Of a DNA stretch of 64,000 nt, positions 32,841 through 42,567 are shown one piece after another. Position 1 is the stretch's first letter. The number at the start of each line of letters is the position of its first letter. A program made the position numbers and the translations under genes. The DNA is taken from positions 35,591,835-35,655,834 of the forward strand of contig CM037869.1 in NCBI GenBank assembly GCA_021292105.1. Reading direction: 5' to 3'. The stretch is from Anadara kagoshimensis (taxonomy: Eukaryota; Mollusca; Bivalvia; Arcoida; Arcidae). The notes beneath the pieces were generated by a model. It was not told the origin of the DNA. It made no database searches and worked only from the letters and a program-made list of their open reading frames with translations.

Positions 32841-35070
32841 AGTCTGTCTCAGGTGGCCAGGTTGCGCGAACAAACCCAATTGATATAAATGATTGGGTTT
32901 CTTATTTTAGTGACGTCTTAAATAGACCGACTACCGATGCTACTTCTCAGTGTCCTAGTGACACTTGTAACGATATACCATCAGAGCCTCTATCAGATGT
33001 AGAAGCAGGTATTTTTAATAGTGAAATAACAGCACAGGAAGTGATAGAGGTCGTAAATACTCTCAAACGTGGTAAATCGGCAGGTCCAGATAAAATTATT
33101 CCCGAATTGTTCATATACGGTTTAGATTCGTTTTTAAGTATTATGGTCAAATTGTTTAATAATATTTTTAGCAGTGGCATGTTTCCAGATTGCTGGACTA
33201 AAGCAATAATTATACCTTTACACAAAAAAGGATCCCTGTCTGACCCTCAAAATTATAGAGGGATATCCCTAAATAATATTTTTTGTAAAATTTTTACAAC
33301 AATTGTACATAGAAGATGAGTTTTTGGGTTGACATTTACAATAAAATAACTGAAAGCCAAGCTGGTTTTAGGCATGGTTATTCTACCCTAGATAACATTT
33401 TTATTTTACAAGCTGTTACACAAAAATATTTATGTAAGAAAAAGGGTAAATTATATGCTGTTTTTGTAGACTTTAAGCGGGCGTTTGATACTGTTGATAG
33501 GAACAATATGTTTCAAGTATTAAGGCATAGAGGTGTAGGGGGTAACCTATACAGGGTAATTCAAAATATGTATAAAAATGTTAGTTGTTGTATTAGAAGC
33601 GGGTCTTTGTATTCAGAATATTTCAATGTATCTCTAGGTTTGAAACAAGGTTGTGTTTTAAGTCCAATTTTATTTTCGATGTATATAAATGAGTTATATG
33701 AAATGATGGCAAAAGATGGAAATAGGGGTATACAGATGATTCCTGATTTAACAGAAATATTTATGTTGCTGTTTGCAGATGATATCGTAATGTTTTCAGA
33801 AACTGTTAGTGGTTTACAGAATCAATTAGATACTCTTAAAATTTATTGTAATGAGTATAAGTTAGATGTTAATCTCCAGAAAACGAAAATTGTTGTTTTT
33901 AAAAAGGGTGGAAAATTGTCTAAACATGAGAACTGGTATTATAATGGAATGATGTTAAACAGAGTGAATTGTTACACTTATTTGGGTATAAATTTTTCAA
34001 GGCAGTTATCATCATATGAAATGGTTGCACCATTAGCTAAAAAGGGTAAAAAAGCTGTATCTATTTTATTAAGGTCACTATATAAATTAGGGAATCTGCC
34101 TTCAAATGTATTTTTTAGAATTTTTGACACAAAGATATATCCAATATTAATGTATGGGTCAGAGATATGGGGTTTTCAAAAATAAGATGTGCTAGAACAT
34201 ATACAGTATTATACATGTAAACGGTTTTTAACAGTTAATTTAAATGTTAGTAGTATTGCTGTTCTCTCTGAATGTGGGAGATTACCTTTATATATATTTA
34301 CTGCCAAACGTGTACTTACTTTTTGGTTTAAAATTTTAAGTTTAAGTAATGAGAGGTATGTTAAGAAAGCTTATAACATGTTATACTTTTTAGATAGTAA
34401 TGGAAGAGAAAATTGGGTTACAAAAATTAGAATTTTGTTGTGTACCACTGGTTTTGGGGAGGTTTGGATGTATCAGGGGGTTAATAACATAAATTTATTT
34501 TTAACAGTATTTGTGGAAAGAATGAAAGATATATATCTACAACAATGGTACAGCGATATAAGTAGTAAACCAAAGTTAAGAACATACAAGGATTTTAAAA
34601 CTATTTTAGAACTAGAAGTTTATGTTGATGCAATTCAAATAAGTAAATTTAGACACGCACTAGCACTTTTTAGGGTAGGTTCTTCTAATTTGGCAATTGA
34701 AAAGGGTAGGCATATGGGTATAAAAAGGGAGGATAGATTATGCAGATTTTGTAATTTAAAATGTATAGAAGACGAGTACCATTTTGTACTTATTTGCAAT
34801 GCCTACAATAATATACGACATAAATACATTTCTTTAAAATATTTTAAAAACCCTACATATCAAAAATTTATTATTCTTATGTTACTGTTGTAAGAAATTT
34901 AACTATGTATAATATTATGCATTAAGAAAAAAGTCTATGTAAAATATATTTAGTTAGTTTGAAATTATTACGTATTATTCACATTTTGTCATTTATATAC
35001 CGCCATTGATTGTAACTTATTGTGATATGGGCCTGAGGCCTTTAGTCAATAAACATATATATATATATAT
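32841..35070 (+). mobile_element. 5'-truncated non-LTR retrotransposon (LINE)
   Basis: Boundaries come from comparison with the empty paralogous site at 30,210-30,220: the left flank ends at AAAAGCAGTAATATATTA, the element starts around AAGTCTGTCTCAGG and ends with AATAAA (35,048-35,053) and an (AT)n tail before TCTTCTCAGTATTTTATG. About 2.2 kb, lacking the endonuclease and most N-terminal coding sequence. The AT-rich junctions hide the exact target duplication. Confidence 0.85.
32850..34893 (+). pseudogene. LINE reverse transcriptase with C-terminal Cys/His motif
   Basis: The frame is open from the truncation point (VARTNPIDINDWVSYFSDV) into the RT: KRGKSAGPDKI near 33,071, PLHKKG.SDPQNYRGISL, AGFR.GYST, VFVDFKRAFDTVDR, LKQGCVLSPILFSMYIN and the catalytic LLFADDIV near 33,770. 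After the thumb comes a C-terminal region with C-x2-C...H-x4-C (CRFCNLKC..EYHFVLIC near 34,742). Only two lesions are seen: a one-base loss near 33,316 that shifts the frame after TIVHRR, and an in-frame TAA at 34,183-34,185. The clade is not resolved (RT only). The few lesions suggest a fairly recent insertion. Confidence 0.88.
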
Positions 35071-35450
35071 TCTTCTCAGTATTTTATGTAAAATTCTGTT
35101 CGGATTTATTCCGTGTATTTAGCGCACAATTGTTAATTTTTAACCTCTGTAACGCTTAACTTCAGTAAAATGGGTCAAGTTCCATAATTTCAGATTGTTA
35201 TAAACATTTTCCCCGATATGTAATCACTCGATTCGAAAAGTTCTATAGAAATGAAGTTAAATTTTCTTTTTGTTATGAAAGTATGAAAGAATTGGACATT
35301 TTGCACACTGAATAATTCGCGTCACGAATTATGTTACGTGTGCAATGTCCAATTCTTTCACTTTCATAACAAAAAGAAAATTTAACCCCATTTCTTATAA
35401 TTCAATTCATTATTTAAAAAAAAAACAGCAAATAAGTGTATGTGATACTT
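35071..35450 (+). repeat. Right half of the LINE target locus
   Basis: Matches 30,215-30,470 (TCTTCTCAGTATTTTAT through AACAGCAAATAAGTGTATG) with a fold-back insertion of about 140 bp in the middle. Confidence 0.7.
35243..35398. repeat. Long fold-back, arms over 50 bp
   Basis: TTAAATTTTCTTTTTGTTAT..GAAAGAATTGGACATT on the left is repeated inverted on the right, with a short loop around 35,310-35,330. The paralogous empty site (30,390-30,402) shows 140 bp were gained at 35,256-35,395. The inverted arm extends into the left flank (AGAAATG/CATTTCT), which a simple insertion would not do. Confidence 0.8.
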
Positions 35451-36070
35451 TTATAACTTATGTGTAATGTGTCAACAATGTAAACAATTGGATGTAGGTC
35501 AGAAAAGTAGTTTCGGCAATGAAAGTTGGAGAGGAGCCAATTCTGTCATGGAAAAATAACACAAAAGATCTGACCAATCAAAATGCTTGAAACAAATTGA
35601 ATTATTAACAAACAACATTTGGACCTTTTTCGTCAAATAATGCTAACACCAGAAAAATTATGACATATGACATAATTTTGACTATATAAAACAGTTTAAT
35701 ACTCAATTAATGTAACTACGAAATTATCATAATTTGTTATTTCGAATTTGGTGTGTAATAAATCATATTTGGCTTCTATGTTGTTAGATGCATAAGACGT
35801 CTGATTTCAAAATTTCGTTTTTGACCCTTTAGCGTAAAATAAGTGTTACGTCATGATTTACAGATTGACTCGTGAGTGATTTCTTATTTTTTGGAAACGT
35901 TTTAATGTAAGTTTTTTCATGTTATGCATTAAATGTTTCTAAAATATGGTGTTTTCATGATTTAATCGGGTAAGCGAATTAGGTCCATTTTGACGTCTTG
36001 CTTTACATGTTTAATTCCATTTAATAGTATTTTAGTGATTAAAAAAGAGTAATTCGAGAAGCGTTCAAAA
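35451..36070. other. Unassigned; possible 5' region of the membrane-protein ORF
   Basis: No repeat recognised. The last 200 bp lie upstream of the ORF at 36,079 but show no clear TATA box. Confidence 0.3.
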
Positions 36071-36078
36071 TAAGATCT

Positions 36079-36336
36079 ATGGATGAATTGAGCATTGAAA
36101 ACATTAATGATGTTGATAGATATGAATGGTACAGATATCGACAACAACAAATGACATTGTACAGACAGCAAAGAAATCCCATTGTCGTTATACAGGTAGA
36201 TCCATGGATGGAACGGGAGAGAAATAGTCGGTGTAAAATAATCGCCGTTATAGTAACAATATTGGTCATGACTGTAATTGCTCTGATTATTGGATTAGTT
36301 ATTCCACAGACGAACAACACTCATGTTTCTAAGTAA
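36079..36336 (+). CDS. Small type II membrane-protein ORF or first exon
   Basis: 85-residue frame starting MDELSIENINDVDRY. Residues 1-52 are polar and Gln/Arg-rich with no signal peptide. About residues 54-76 (IIAVIVTILVMTVIALIIG) form one transmembrane helix preceded by basic residues (RERNSRCK), which predicts an N-in, C-out protein. The outside part is only PQTNNTHVSK before TAA, with one NNT glycosylation sequon. A good donor (AA|GTAAAG) lies at 36,332/36,333, just before the stop, so this may be a first coding exon whose extracellular part is encoded downstream; the sushi exons from 38,528 are candidates but the phase does not match directly. I do not recognise the family. Confidence 0.4.
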   Translation: MDELSIENINDVDRYEWYRYRQQQMTLYRQQRNPIVVIQVDPWMERERNSRCKIIAVIVTILVMTVIALIIGLVIPQTNNTHVSK

Positions 36337-36384
36337 AGTCTTTGAAGTAAATATCACACAAAGAATTGTACACAACACAATGTT

Positions 36385-36480
36385 ATAAAAAAAACATACC
36401 AATCCATATCGAAAAGTTTAAAATTGTCAAATTAAGTTAAACACATAAACTTCCACTAGGGAAGTCATATTTTGTCAACA
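36385..36480 (-). mobile_element. Penelope-like solo tail fragment
   Basis: AAACATACCAATCCATATC, then ACATAAACTTCCACTAGGGA: the inverse of the tail consensus, strongly diverged. Confidence 0.55.
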
Positions 36481-37857
36481 ATTTAAATTTTTTCTAAACA
36501 AAATATTTTTTCAATTATTAAAAAGAAATCTTTTCTGACTATAATTGTTATTGGAAAACATCTTTAATTACCAACTTATGTCAATAATTAAAGAATTAAA
36601 GAACATTTTTAAAATGTGAATGCAGAGAACTGAAGGATAGTATTTACTAGGTGACATTGACAATTGTAGATCATTTCAACCTCGCAAAAGCTAATAATTG
36701 GGACATTATTTACTTCGAAATGCCAAAAATATAGGATATCATTTACTTGACAATACCGATATCTGAGGGACATTTTTATTAAGTAATGCCGATAAATGAT
36801 GATATTGGGTTACCTGGTAATGCCTCAAATCAATATCTTTTAATCTTAAAATGTTGATAACTAAAGTCTGTTCACAACCAATTAGTCTCTCAGCTTTGTC
36901 GCTTTTTATGAGGTTAGCGTGTAGAAAAACATCATAGGTTTTTGTATCGTGATAAAAAGCTCATGTCGTAATATAGCCTGTTGTAACGGGCGTCTAATCT
37001 ACTCTCTTGGTTTAATATAAACTTTTTTTATGACCTTCGATATCGCTATGTAAATTATTTTAGCGCCATTTTTCTAACCTTTGTGGCTATACCAAAAACA
37101 GGAGTGAAAGGGTTTTTCATATGCTAATCAGTTTTTGTTACGGACCATTAAACAATCTTCTTCGACTCTACGAAGATAGTCACTCCTAACCACGTGTAAC
37201 CACGTGTATATTAATATCACCATCCTGAACCGTTTTTAAAGTGAATGTCTCTGACGTACATGACATACTCGTACGTGCAGCATTATAACATCATAATATG
37301 TATATTCATAACTATTATTGAAAAAAAATTATGGACTTCTTCGGGTAAATTAATAGTTTAAACAATTTTGAGTAATTTTATAAACAATTTATGAAAACAA
37401 TATCCGTCCTTGTCAATCGTATCAACATAAGTATTTCTTATGCAAATTAACTCAGTATTTCCATGTCCAAAATGGTTTCGACCGAAATGTATGACTTGGA
37501 CAAAATAGTTGTTGATCAAATTTGACCTAAATTTACGGCGTATTGGGCAAAACTGAAAAACGTTTAAGAATAGAAATTTAAAAATCAATTTCGGCATGAA
37601 CTGCATATTAAATGTACGATTTTACTTTTACAATAAAAAGTTTCGTTTCAGAGAAATCAACGAAAAATTAAGAGTTTAAAGGATTGTAAATGGACTTTAA
37701 GGTATATTATATAACTGGTAATATTGATAATGGACATTTGTACTAGATTATGTCGTTTATTAAAAATATCGCCATTTGTCTAAAAATATTGCCTACCGTG
37801 GGACAAGTATTTGCGAGGTTAATTCCATTATTGATCAACACTTTTAATAGCTAAGTA
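36481..37857. other. Unassigned sequence
   Basis: No exon or repeat recognised. CACGTGTA occurs twice close together near 37,191-37,206. Confidence 0.35.
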
Positions 37858-38080
37858 ATCAAAAACAATCATGTCTAAATTACAACTCAGAGGTAAAGTA
37901 AAAACTTTTAAACTGACAAATTCCATTAGGAAGTGAGGAACGGTATGCACCTTCAGTTTCGCATTCTACACCCGTCACGTACATGTATGTAGTCAAAATA
38001 AGTGAAAGGACGTCAAATAAATCCAGGATATTCCTTGGCACAGAGACATGTATAGTTATTAACAATACTATGATGTTGAC
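37858..38080 (-). mobile_element. Penelope-like solo tail, diverged
   Basis: Tail order AAACAATCATGTC, GTAAAGTAAAAACTTTT, GGAAGTGAGG, CACCTTCAG, CACCCGTCACG; no RT. Confidence 0.55.
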
Positions 38081-38423
38081 CATAAAACTTCAACAATTTT
38101 ATTGTAGGCAACTCGCTTTGTTGTATAAAGACCCTAAGTTCTTCGACAGCGTATTAATTGCGAAACAAATAACCCATTTGCTGCATGTAAAAGAAATGTT
38201 GATGTCATCACGTTTGTCATACAGGTTTCTCTCTCAGTTTTGCATTCAGATTCATAGATTAAATTACGCTTAACTTAGCTATTAGTTAGGATTGAATTTA
38301 ACATGTATGATTTCTAGAAATCTTTATCTATTTAAAATCTAGATATTTTCGGGATCAGCGTACGCATTCCAAAAGAATTCTTATATTAAATATGCATTCT
38401 GTTTTGCCACTTCAAAGTGCAAC

Positions 38424-38424
<1 letters not shown>

Positions 38425-38466
<42 letters not shown>
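38425..38466. repeat. (CT)n microsatellite upstream of the sushi exon
   Basis: Pure CT tract of about 36-40 bp, about 60 bp before the splice acceptor at 38,527. A similar tract precedes the third sushi fragment directly, so these tracts belong to the duplicated exon unit. Confidence 0.9.
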
Positions 38467-38468
<2 letters not shown>

Positions 38469-38527
38469 GTTTTAGTTCCGATTTACTATCGGATGTAATA
38501 ACACCAATAACAGATTTTTGTTTTTAG

Positions 38528-38698
38528 ACTGTGGATCACACCCCAAATATACCTTATAGTACACACCAAACAAGTGGTAACATGCCTGGTGCAGAATCGT
38601 CTTATTATTGTCTAGGAGGGTACATCCTGTCGGAGAAACAAAAAATGTTTGTAATACCAATGGTAAATGGTCATCCGGCAATTTGTCATGTTTTAGAG
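38528..38698 (+). pseudogene. Sushi/CCP exon with two compensating frameshifts
   Basis: Bordered by GTTTTTAG and G|GTAATA, 171 nt long and phase 1 at both ends, as usual for sushi exons. It starts (D)CGS and ends CNTNGKWSSGNLSCF in one frame. The middle (PNIPYSTHQTSGNMPG, SSYYCLGGY) is readable only in the next frame, and the original frame has a TAG there. One inserted base near 38,538 and one lost near 38,648 would explain this. Sushi domains are extracellular, four-cysteine modules; all four cysteines are visible. Either the exon is dead or two indels are assembly errors. Confidence 0.6.
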
Positions 38699-38769
38699 GT
38701 AATATCTATTTTGTTCAATTTTCTCATATCTTTATATATAACGACTTGCCCAAATGATTACTGTTTTCT

Positions 38770-38950
38770 TAATCAAAAACAAAAACATACGAATCCATGT
38801 ATAAATATTTATCCCACAAAGTAAATCGTTTGAAGATGACAAATTATGTGAAGCACGTGAACTTTCAGCACAAATTTGAGGCCGGTTGCTACGAAGAAGT
38901 AAGCACCACTGTTAAGGTAGCAACATTCGCCACGTGTGAAATAACTGAAA
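38770..38950 (-). mobile_element. Penelope-like solo tail, diverged
   Basis: AAACATACGAATCCATGT, GCACGTGAACTTTCAGCAC, GAGGCCGGTTGCTAC, GTAAGCACC, CGCCACGTGTG: complete tail order without RT. Confidence 0.65.
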
Positions 38951-39540
38951 ATAATTTTAACTGCAAGCGATAGATTTAATTGCATCTATGGAACAATTTG
39001 AAAGTTTTAGTTTCAGTTTCAAAATGTTACCAATAATGTCACGCCATATCTGTCTTTTTGACAAGATCGGCAAATCAAAAACATTCTTACCAATAGCAGA
39101 ATGCATTTGTAATGTACTGAAACAGACATAATTTGGCAGATATTAAAGGTTTTATTTTTCGTTTGAACTGTGTTTTGACATGTATATTTATATTTGTATA
39201 TTTATCCTAAAAATATCATCAAAGCTTTCAGTTTGCCTTGAGAGAACATTATCTGGAAAATGATATATGGTAATGATTTCGATGAATCGGCTTTTATTTA
39301 AAGATGAGGTACATATATGTATACCCATTGTACCTGTGGCCTCGTCACACTCTATACGTACCTACACACAAACCTTGTCAAACGGATATTCGTAAACCAT
39401 TCCCATAACGGAATTGAATAATAATACAATCTATTTTCAAACCACAAGTCAAAAGTCATAGCAAAAAAAAATAGCAAAAAAACAATATCTTTTTTAATCT
39501 ACAAACATATTCACATTATCTTAAATACAATTTCTGATAT
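38951..39540. other. Intervening sequence between sushi exons
   Basis: No repeat recognised; probably intron of the former sushi gene. Confidence 0.35.
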
Positions 39541-39545
39541 TTTAG

Positions 39546-39660
39546 ATTGCTCTAAACCTCCGGTTGTATCAGACAGCACAGTAAGCAGGTCGGGTATATA
39601 CAGTTTCTACAAGTGTCATTGGGGATTCTATCATACTCACATTTTGTATTCTGATCATAA
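39546..39660 (+). pseudogene. Sushi/CCP exon, first half
   Basis: After TTTTAG (39,541-39,545) the frame reads (D)CSKPPVVSDSTVS, YSFYKCHWGF, which fits the first two cysteines of a sushi domain. The second half (C...G.W...C) does not follow and no good donor is seen, so the exon is truncated or broken. Confidence 0.55.
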
Positions 39661-39930
39661 TATTACATCATATTATGAAGTTTCAATGAGGCAGTTCATA
39701 ATCTCTCTCTCTCTCTCTCCATTCGAAGTTAAGCCAATCTATGCTTAACTCAGTTTTTAGTCAGGATTGAATGAAATCTTCATATATTTCAAATTTTGGA
39801 ATTTAAGGGATCAACGTACATATTCCATAAGAATATTTATATCTGATTTATTTATTTGAAGAAATAGGATATACAATCCTTTTTTGACACTTCAAGGGTT
39901 AAGCCCCCTCTCTCTCTCTCTCTCTCTCAG

Positions 39931-40015
39931 AGTGGATACGTCCCTGTTGGAGAATCCAAAATAGTTTGTAGTGCCAAAGGTCAATGGTCATCCAGCAATT
40001 TTTCATGCTTGAAAG
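39931..40015 (+). pseudogene. Sushi/CCP exon, second half behind a CT tract
   Basis: A (CT)n tract ending in CAG runs directly into SGYVPVGESKIVCSAKGQWS, then SCLKG and a donor G|GTAAAA. This is the second half of a sushi domain, closely similar to the end of the exon at 38,528. Upstream sequence (39,700-39,910) also parallels 38,240-38,460, so it is a tandem duplicate that lost its first half. Confidence 0.6.
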
Positions 40016-40079
40016 GTAAAAACAATACCTATCTTTCAGTTCATGAACCGACTTGTCAAATAATTACTATTTTATAATG

Positions 40080-40390
40080 AAAAACAAACATACGAATATA
40101 TAAGCAAACCATAATCCAAAAGCAAAGTAAAATCTTTGAAGCTGGCAAGATAGTTAAAACATAATAACTTCTACAAGGAAAATGATACATGGTGCTCCGG
40201 AAGGTTAAGCAACTCCAGTTGATCTAGCTACAACCACCATTTACGTAATAAATAATAGAATTAAAAAACATACTAATCCATTTCCGTATCACAATCAAGA
40301 AGCAAAGTAACAAATATGAAACTGACAAGTCATGTTAGACATGTGAACTTCCACCAGGGAAGTGAGGCCGGGTAATCTGGAAGGGTATGA
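40080..40390 (-). mobile_element. Two Penelope-like tails, minus strand
   Basis: 40,080-40,240 and 40,258-40,390 are consecutive diverged tails; the second keeps GTGAACTTCCACCAGGGAAG and GAGGCCGGGT. Confidence 0.7.
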
Positions 40391-40619
40391 TTTTAACTGA
40401 AGGCGTTAGATTTTATCTATGAAGTAATTTGGCAGCATAAGTTTCAGTTTGAAAATGTTACCCCATGTCACGCCATATTAGCCTCCTCCAGATTTAACAA
40501 GGTAATACATAAATTCTTCTTTATAAAAATAAAGATACAAATCAAGAAGCAGAAGTGCACAGTATGTACCGATTGTTTGCTGGAAAAGTGTAATACCAAA
40601 CACAACCGATACGTGTCTA

Positions 40620-41056
40620 TCACAAAATCCAACATTTTTTTGATTTGATAGTATTTTCAGTATATTTCTGTTTGTATCCTGTATGATGCTTTACAAAATA
40701 ACCAGATTCCTTGTGAAGCTCTAGATATTTATATCTTGGCTTACCGCTTTTGTAAAAGGATAACAAGTGAATGAATTGTTTAAGACGTTCTGGATATTTT
40801 GTCAAGCATCATACGGATTTCAAACAAATATATACTGAAGATACAATCAATAAAACGCTGGCGTTTTTGATAGATAACATATTTGTTGTGTTTGATAAAT
40901 AATTTACCAGCAAACAATCGGTATATCAATGTGTACAAACTGTGCACCATTGCTTGCCGATTTTTGTTTTTATTCTTATACAGAACCTTGTTAAATCTGG
41001 AGAGAAGACTGTCACCAAATCATTCAACTCCACATAGAGATATATAGATGAAGTTC
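40620..41056. mobile_element. Penelope-like RT fragments in inverted arrangement
   Basis: 40,620-40,790 read on the minus strand gives KSGKPRYKYLELHKESGYF and VKHH; 40,795-41,056 read on the plus strand gives the overlapping segment (YFVKHHTDFKQIYTED) and continues through a damaged IPMG box to a mutated RYIDE. The two meet near 40,790 head to head. Confidence 0.75.
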
Positions 41057-41563
41057 TGTCGCTTAACATACATAACAGACATACACAACAAATATGTTGT
41101 TGTCCCAGCTGATAAGGCTTCCAACAACATTATTCTCGTTTGTAAGAGATTCTACCTTGAATGTCTTATTAAGGAGCTCGGTTTAGATAGTATATCAAAT
41201 AACCCTGCATATACTAGAACTAATTTTACCAAAGATGAAGTTCTTTCCAACCATAGGGGAGTTCTCGAATCTTTTCGGTGTCAAACTTAAAGAGGAAGAT
41301 CTTGATCTTCCTTACTTGTATTGGATTCCTAAACTCCATAAAAATCCATACAAGGAAAGATATATAGCAGGCTCATCTAAATGTACTACTAAATCATTAT
41401 CGGTAACTCTAACACAAATTTTCACAATCGTCAAAGATGGTCTTCAGTCTTATTCAGAAAAAGTATATTCTACATCTGGAATCAACTAAATGTGGATTCT
41501 CAAAAATACTGAAGAATTACTTGGACATCTTGCTTCTAATACCATCCACATGCAAAAAGGGCC
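41057..41563 (+). mobile_element. Penelope-like RT, N-terminal part
   Basis: Encodes NKYVVVPADKASNNIILVCK, then after a one-base shift near 41,250 LDLPYLYWIPKLHKNPY, SSKCTTKSLSVTLTQIF and YSTSGIN, followed by a stop. This is the only place with the region upstream of the other fragments. It directly follows the C-terminal half of another fragment, so order is permuted as in a tandem junction. Confidence 0.8.
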
Positions 41564-42567
41564 TTTAGGTAAAAAATTTGAGAATTTCACTTTTTGTTAT
41601 ATTTTTGAAGCACCAATATTGGGTTTTACAAAAATCATAATAGAAGTGAAATAACCCCAGTAGTTGTGGAGAAATTGTATAAAACACAAAGGCATGTTTT
41701 CATAACTGATTATATTTATTTCATTCAAAATGTTTATTTTTAAATGATTTTAACAATTTTTTTATTATTTCATTATTACATAATTATGTAGAAACATGGT
41801 ATATCCAAGCCAGTTTAAACCAAATATATCTTAAATTATGTAATTAGATCTTTTTGAGGTAAAATTACATTATATGATATTTGGTTGCTATGGTAACCAA
41901 TAGGAGTTCTCAAATACAAAGGAAGCGGAAAAAGCATGATATGCCTGTAAGTACTAAGTAAAAGTTTGTTTGGCATATCAATTTGAAAAAAAGTATAACA
42001 CTTTCATTAACTATGAAAAATATGAAATGAAGTTTACCACTACAACCTTAGCTCATCAAAATATACATTTATCTAATCAAAATACAAGTTTTTATAAACA
42101 AAGTTGTCAGACATTGTAACTTAACATATACAAGTAAAATGTAGATTGTAAAACATTCAACATTCACATTTTACTAATTGTGGATTATAATAAAAAGATG
42201 TTTTGAAAACAGTTTCTGTAATAGGTATGAAATTTACAAGATACCTGTCTGGAACTACCATGGATACTTATGGTTTCCATGACAACCAGAATCAAAACCA
42301 CAGAATTCTAGCAAAAAGGTATTCCATATTTTCATCACAAGTCCTATTCCACTGTAAAATTACAATTAAAAAAGCTTAAAAGTTGTTTTTAATTTCAGCA
42401 CATTTGGAATTTCATGTTACATTTTTACCTTTGTATACATGTCCATGATTACATTACATCTCTAGTTAAAATAATGTACAAGTATGACCAGTCTTAAATA
42501 AAATGTGCCTTAGTATCTAGTAAGGAAGGAAAAAACTTTCACAAAACAAATATCAAAACTTGTTAAT
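41564..42567. other. 3' flank of the DUF7869 gene
   Basis: No coding sequence recognised. On the minus strand this is downstream of the stop at 42,568; an AATAAA lies only at about 41,710, so the 3' UTR may be long or use another signal. Confidence 0.35.

Noticed and set aside
38431-38466. CRISPR-like or satellite array from the regular CT pattern
   Set aside because: Simple dinucleotide microsatellite in a eukaryotic intron; no repeat-spacer structure anywhere in the window.
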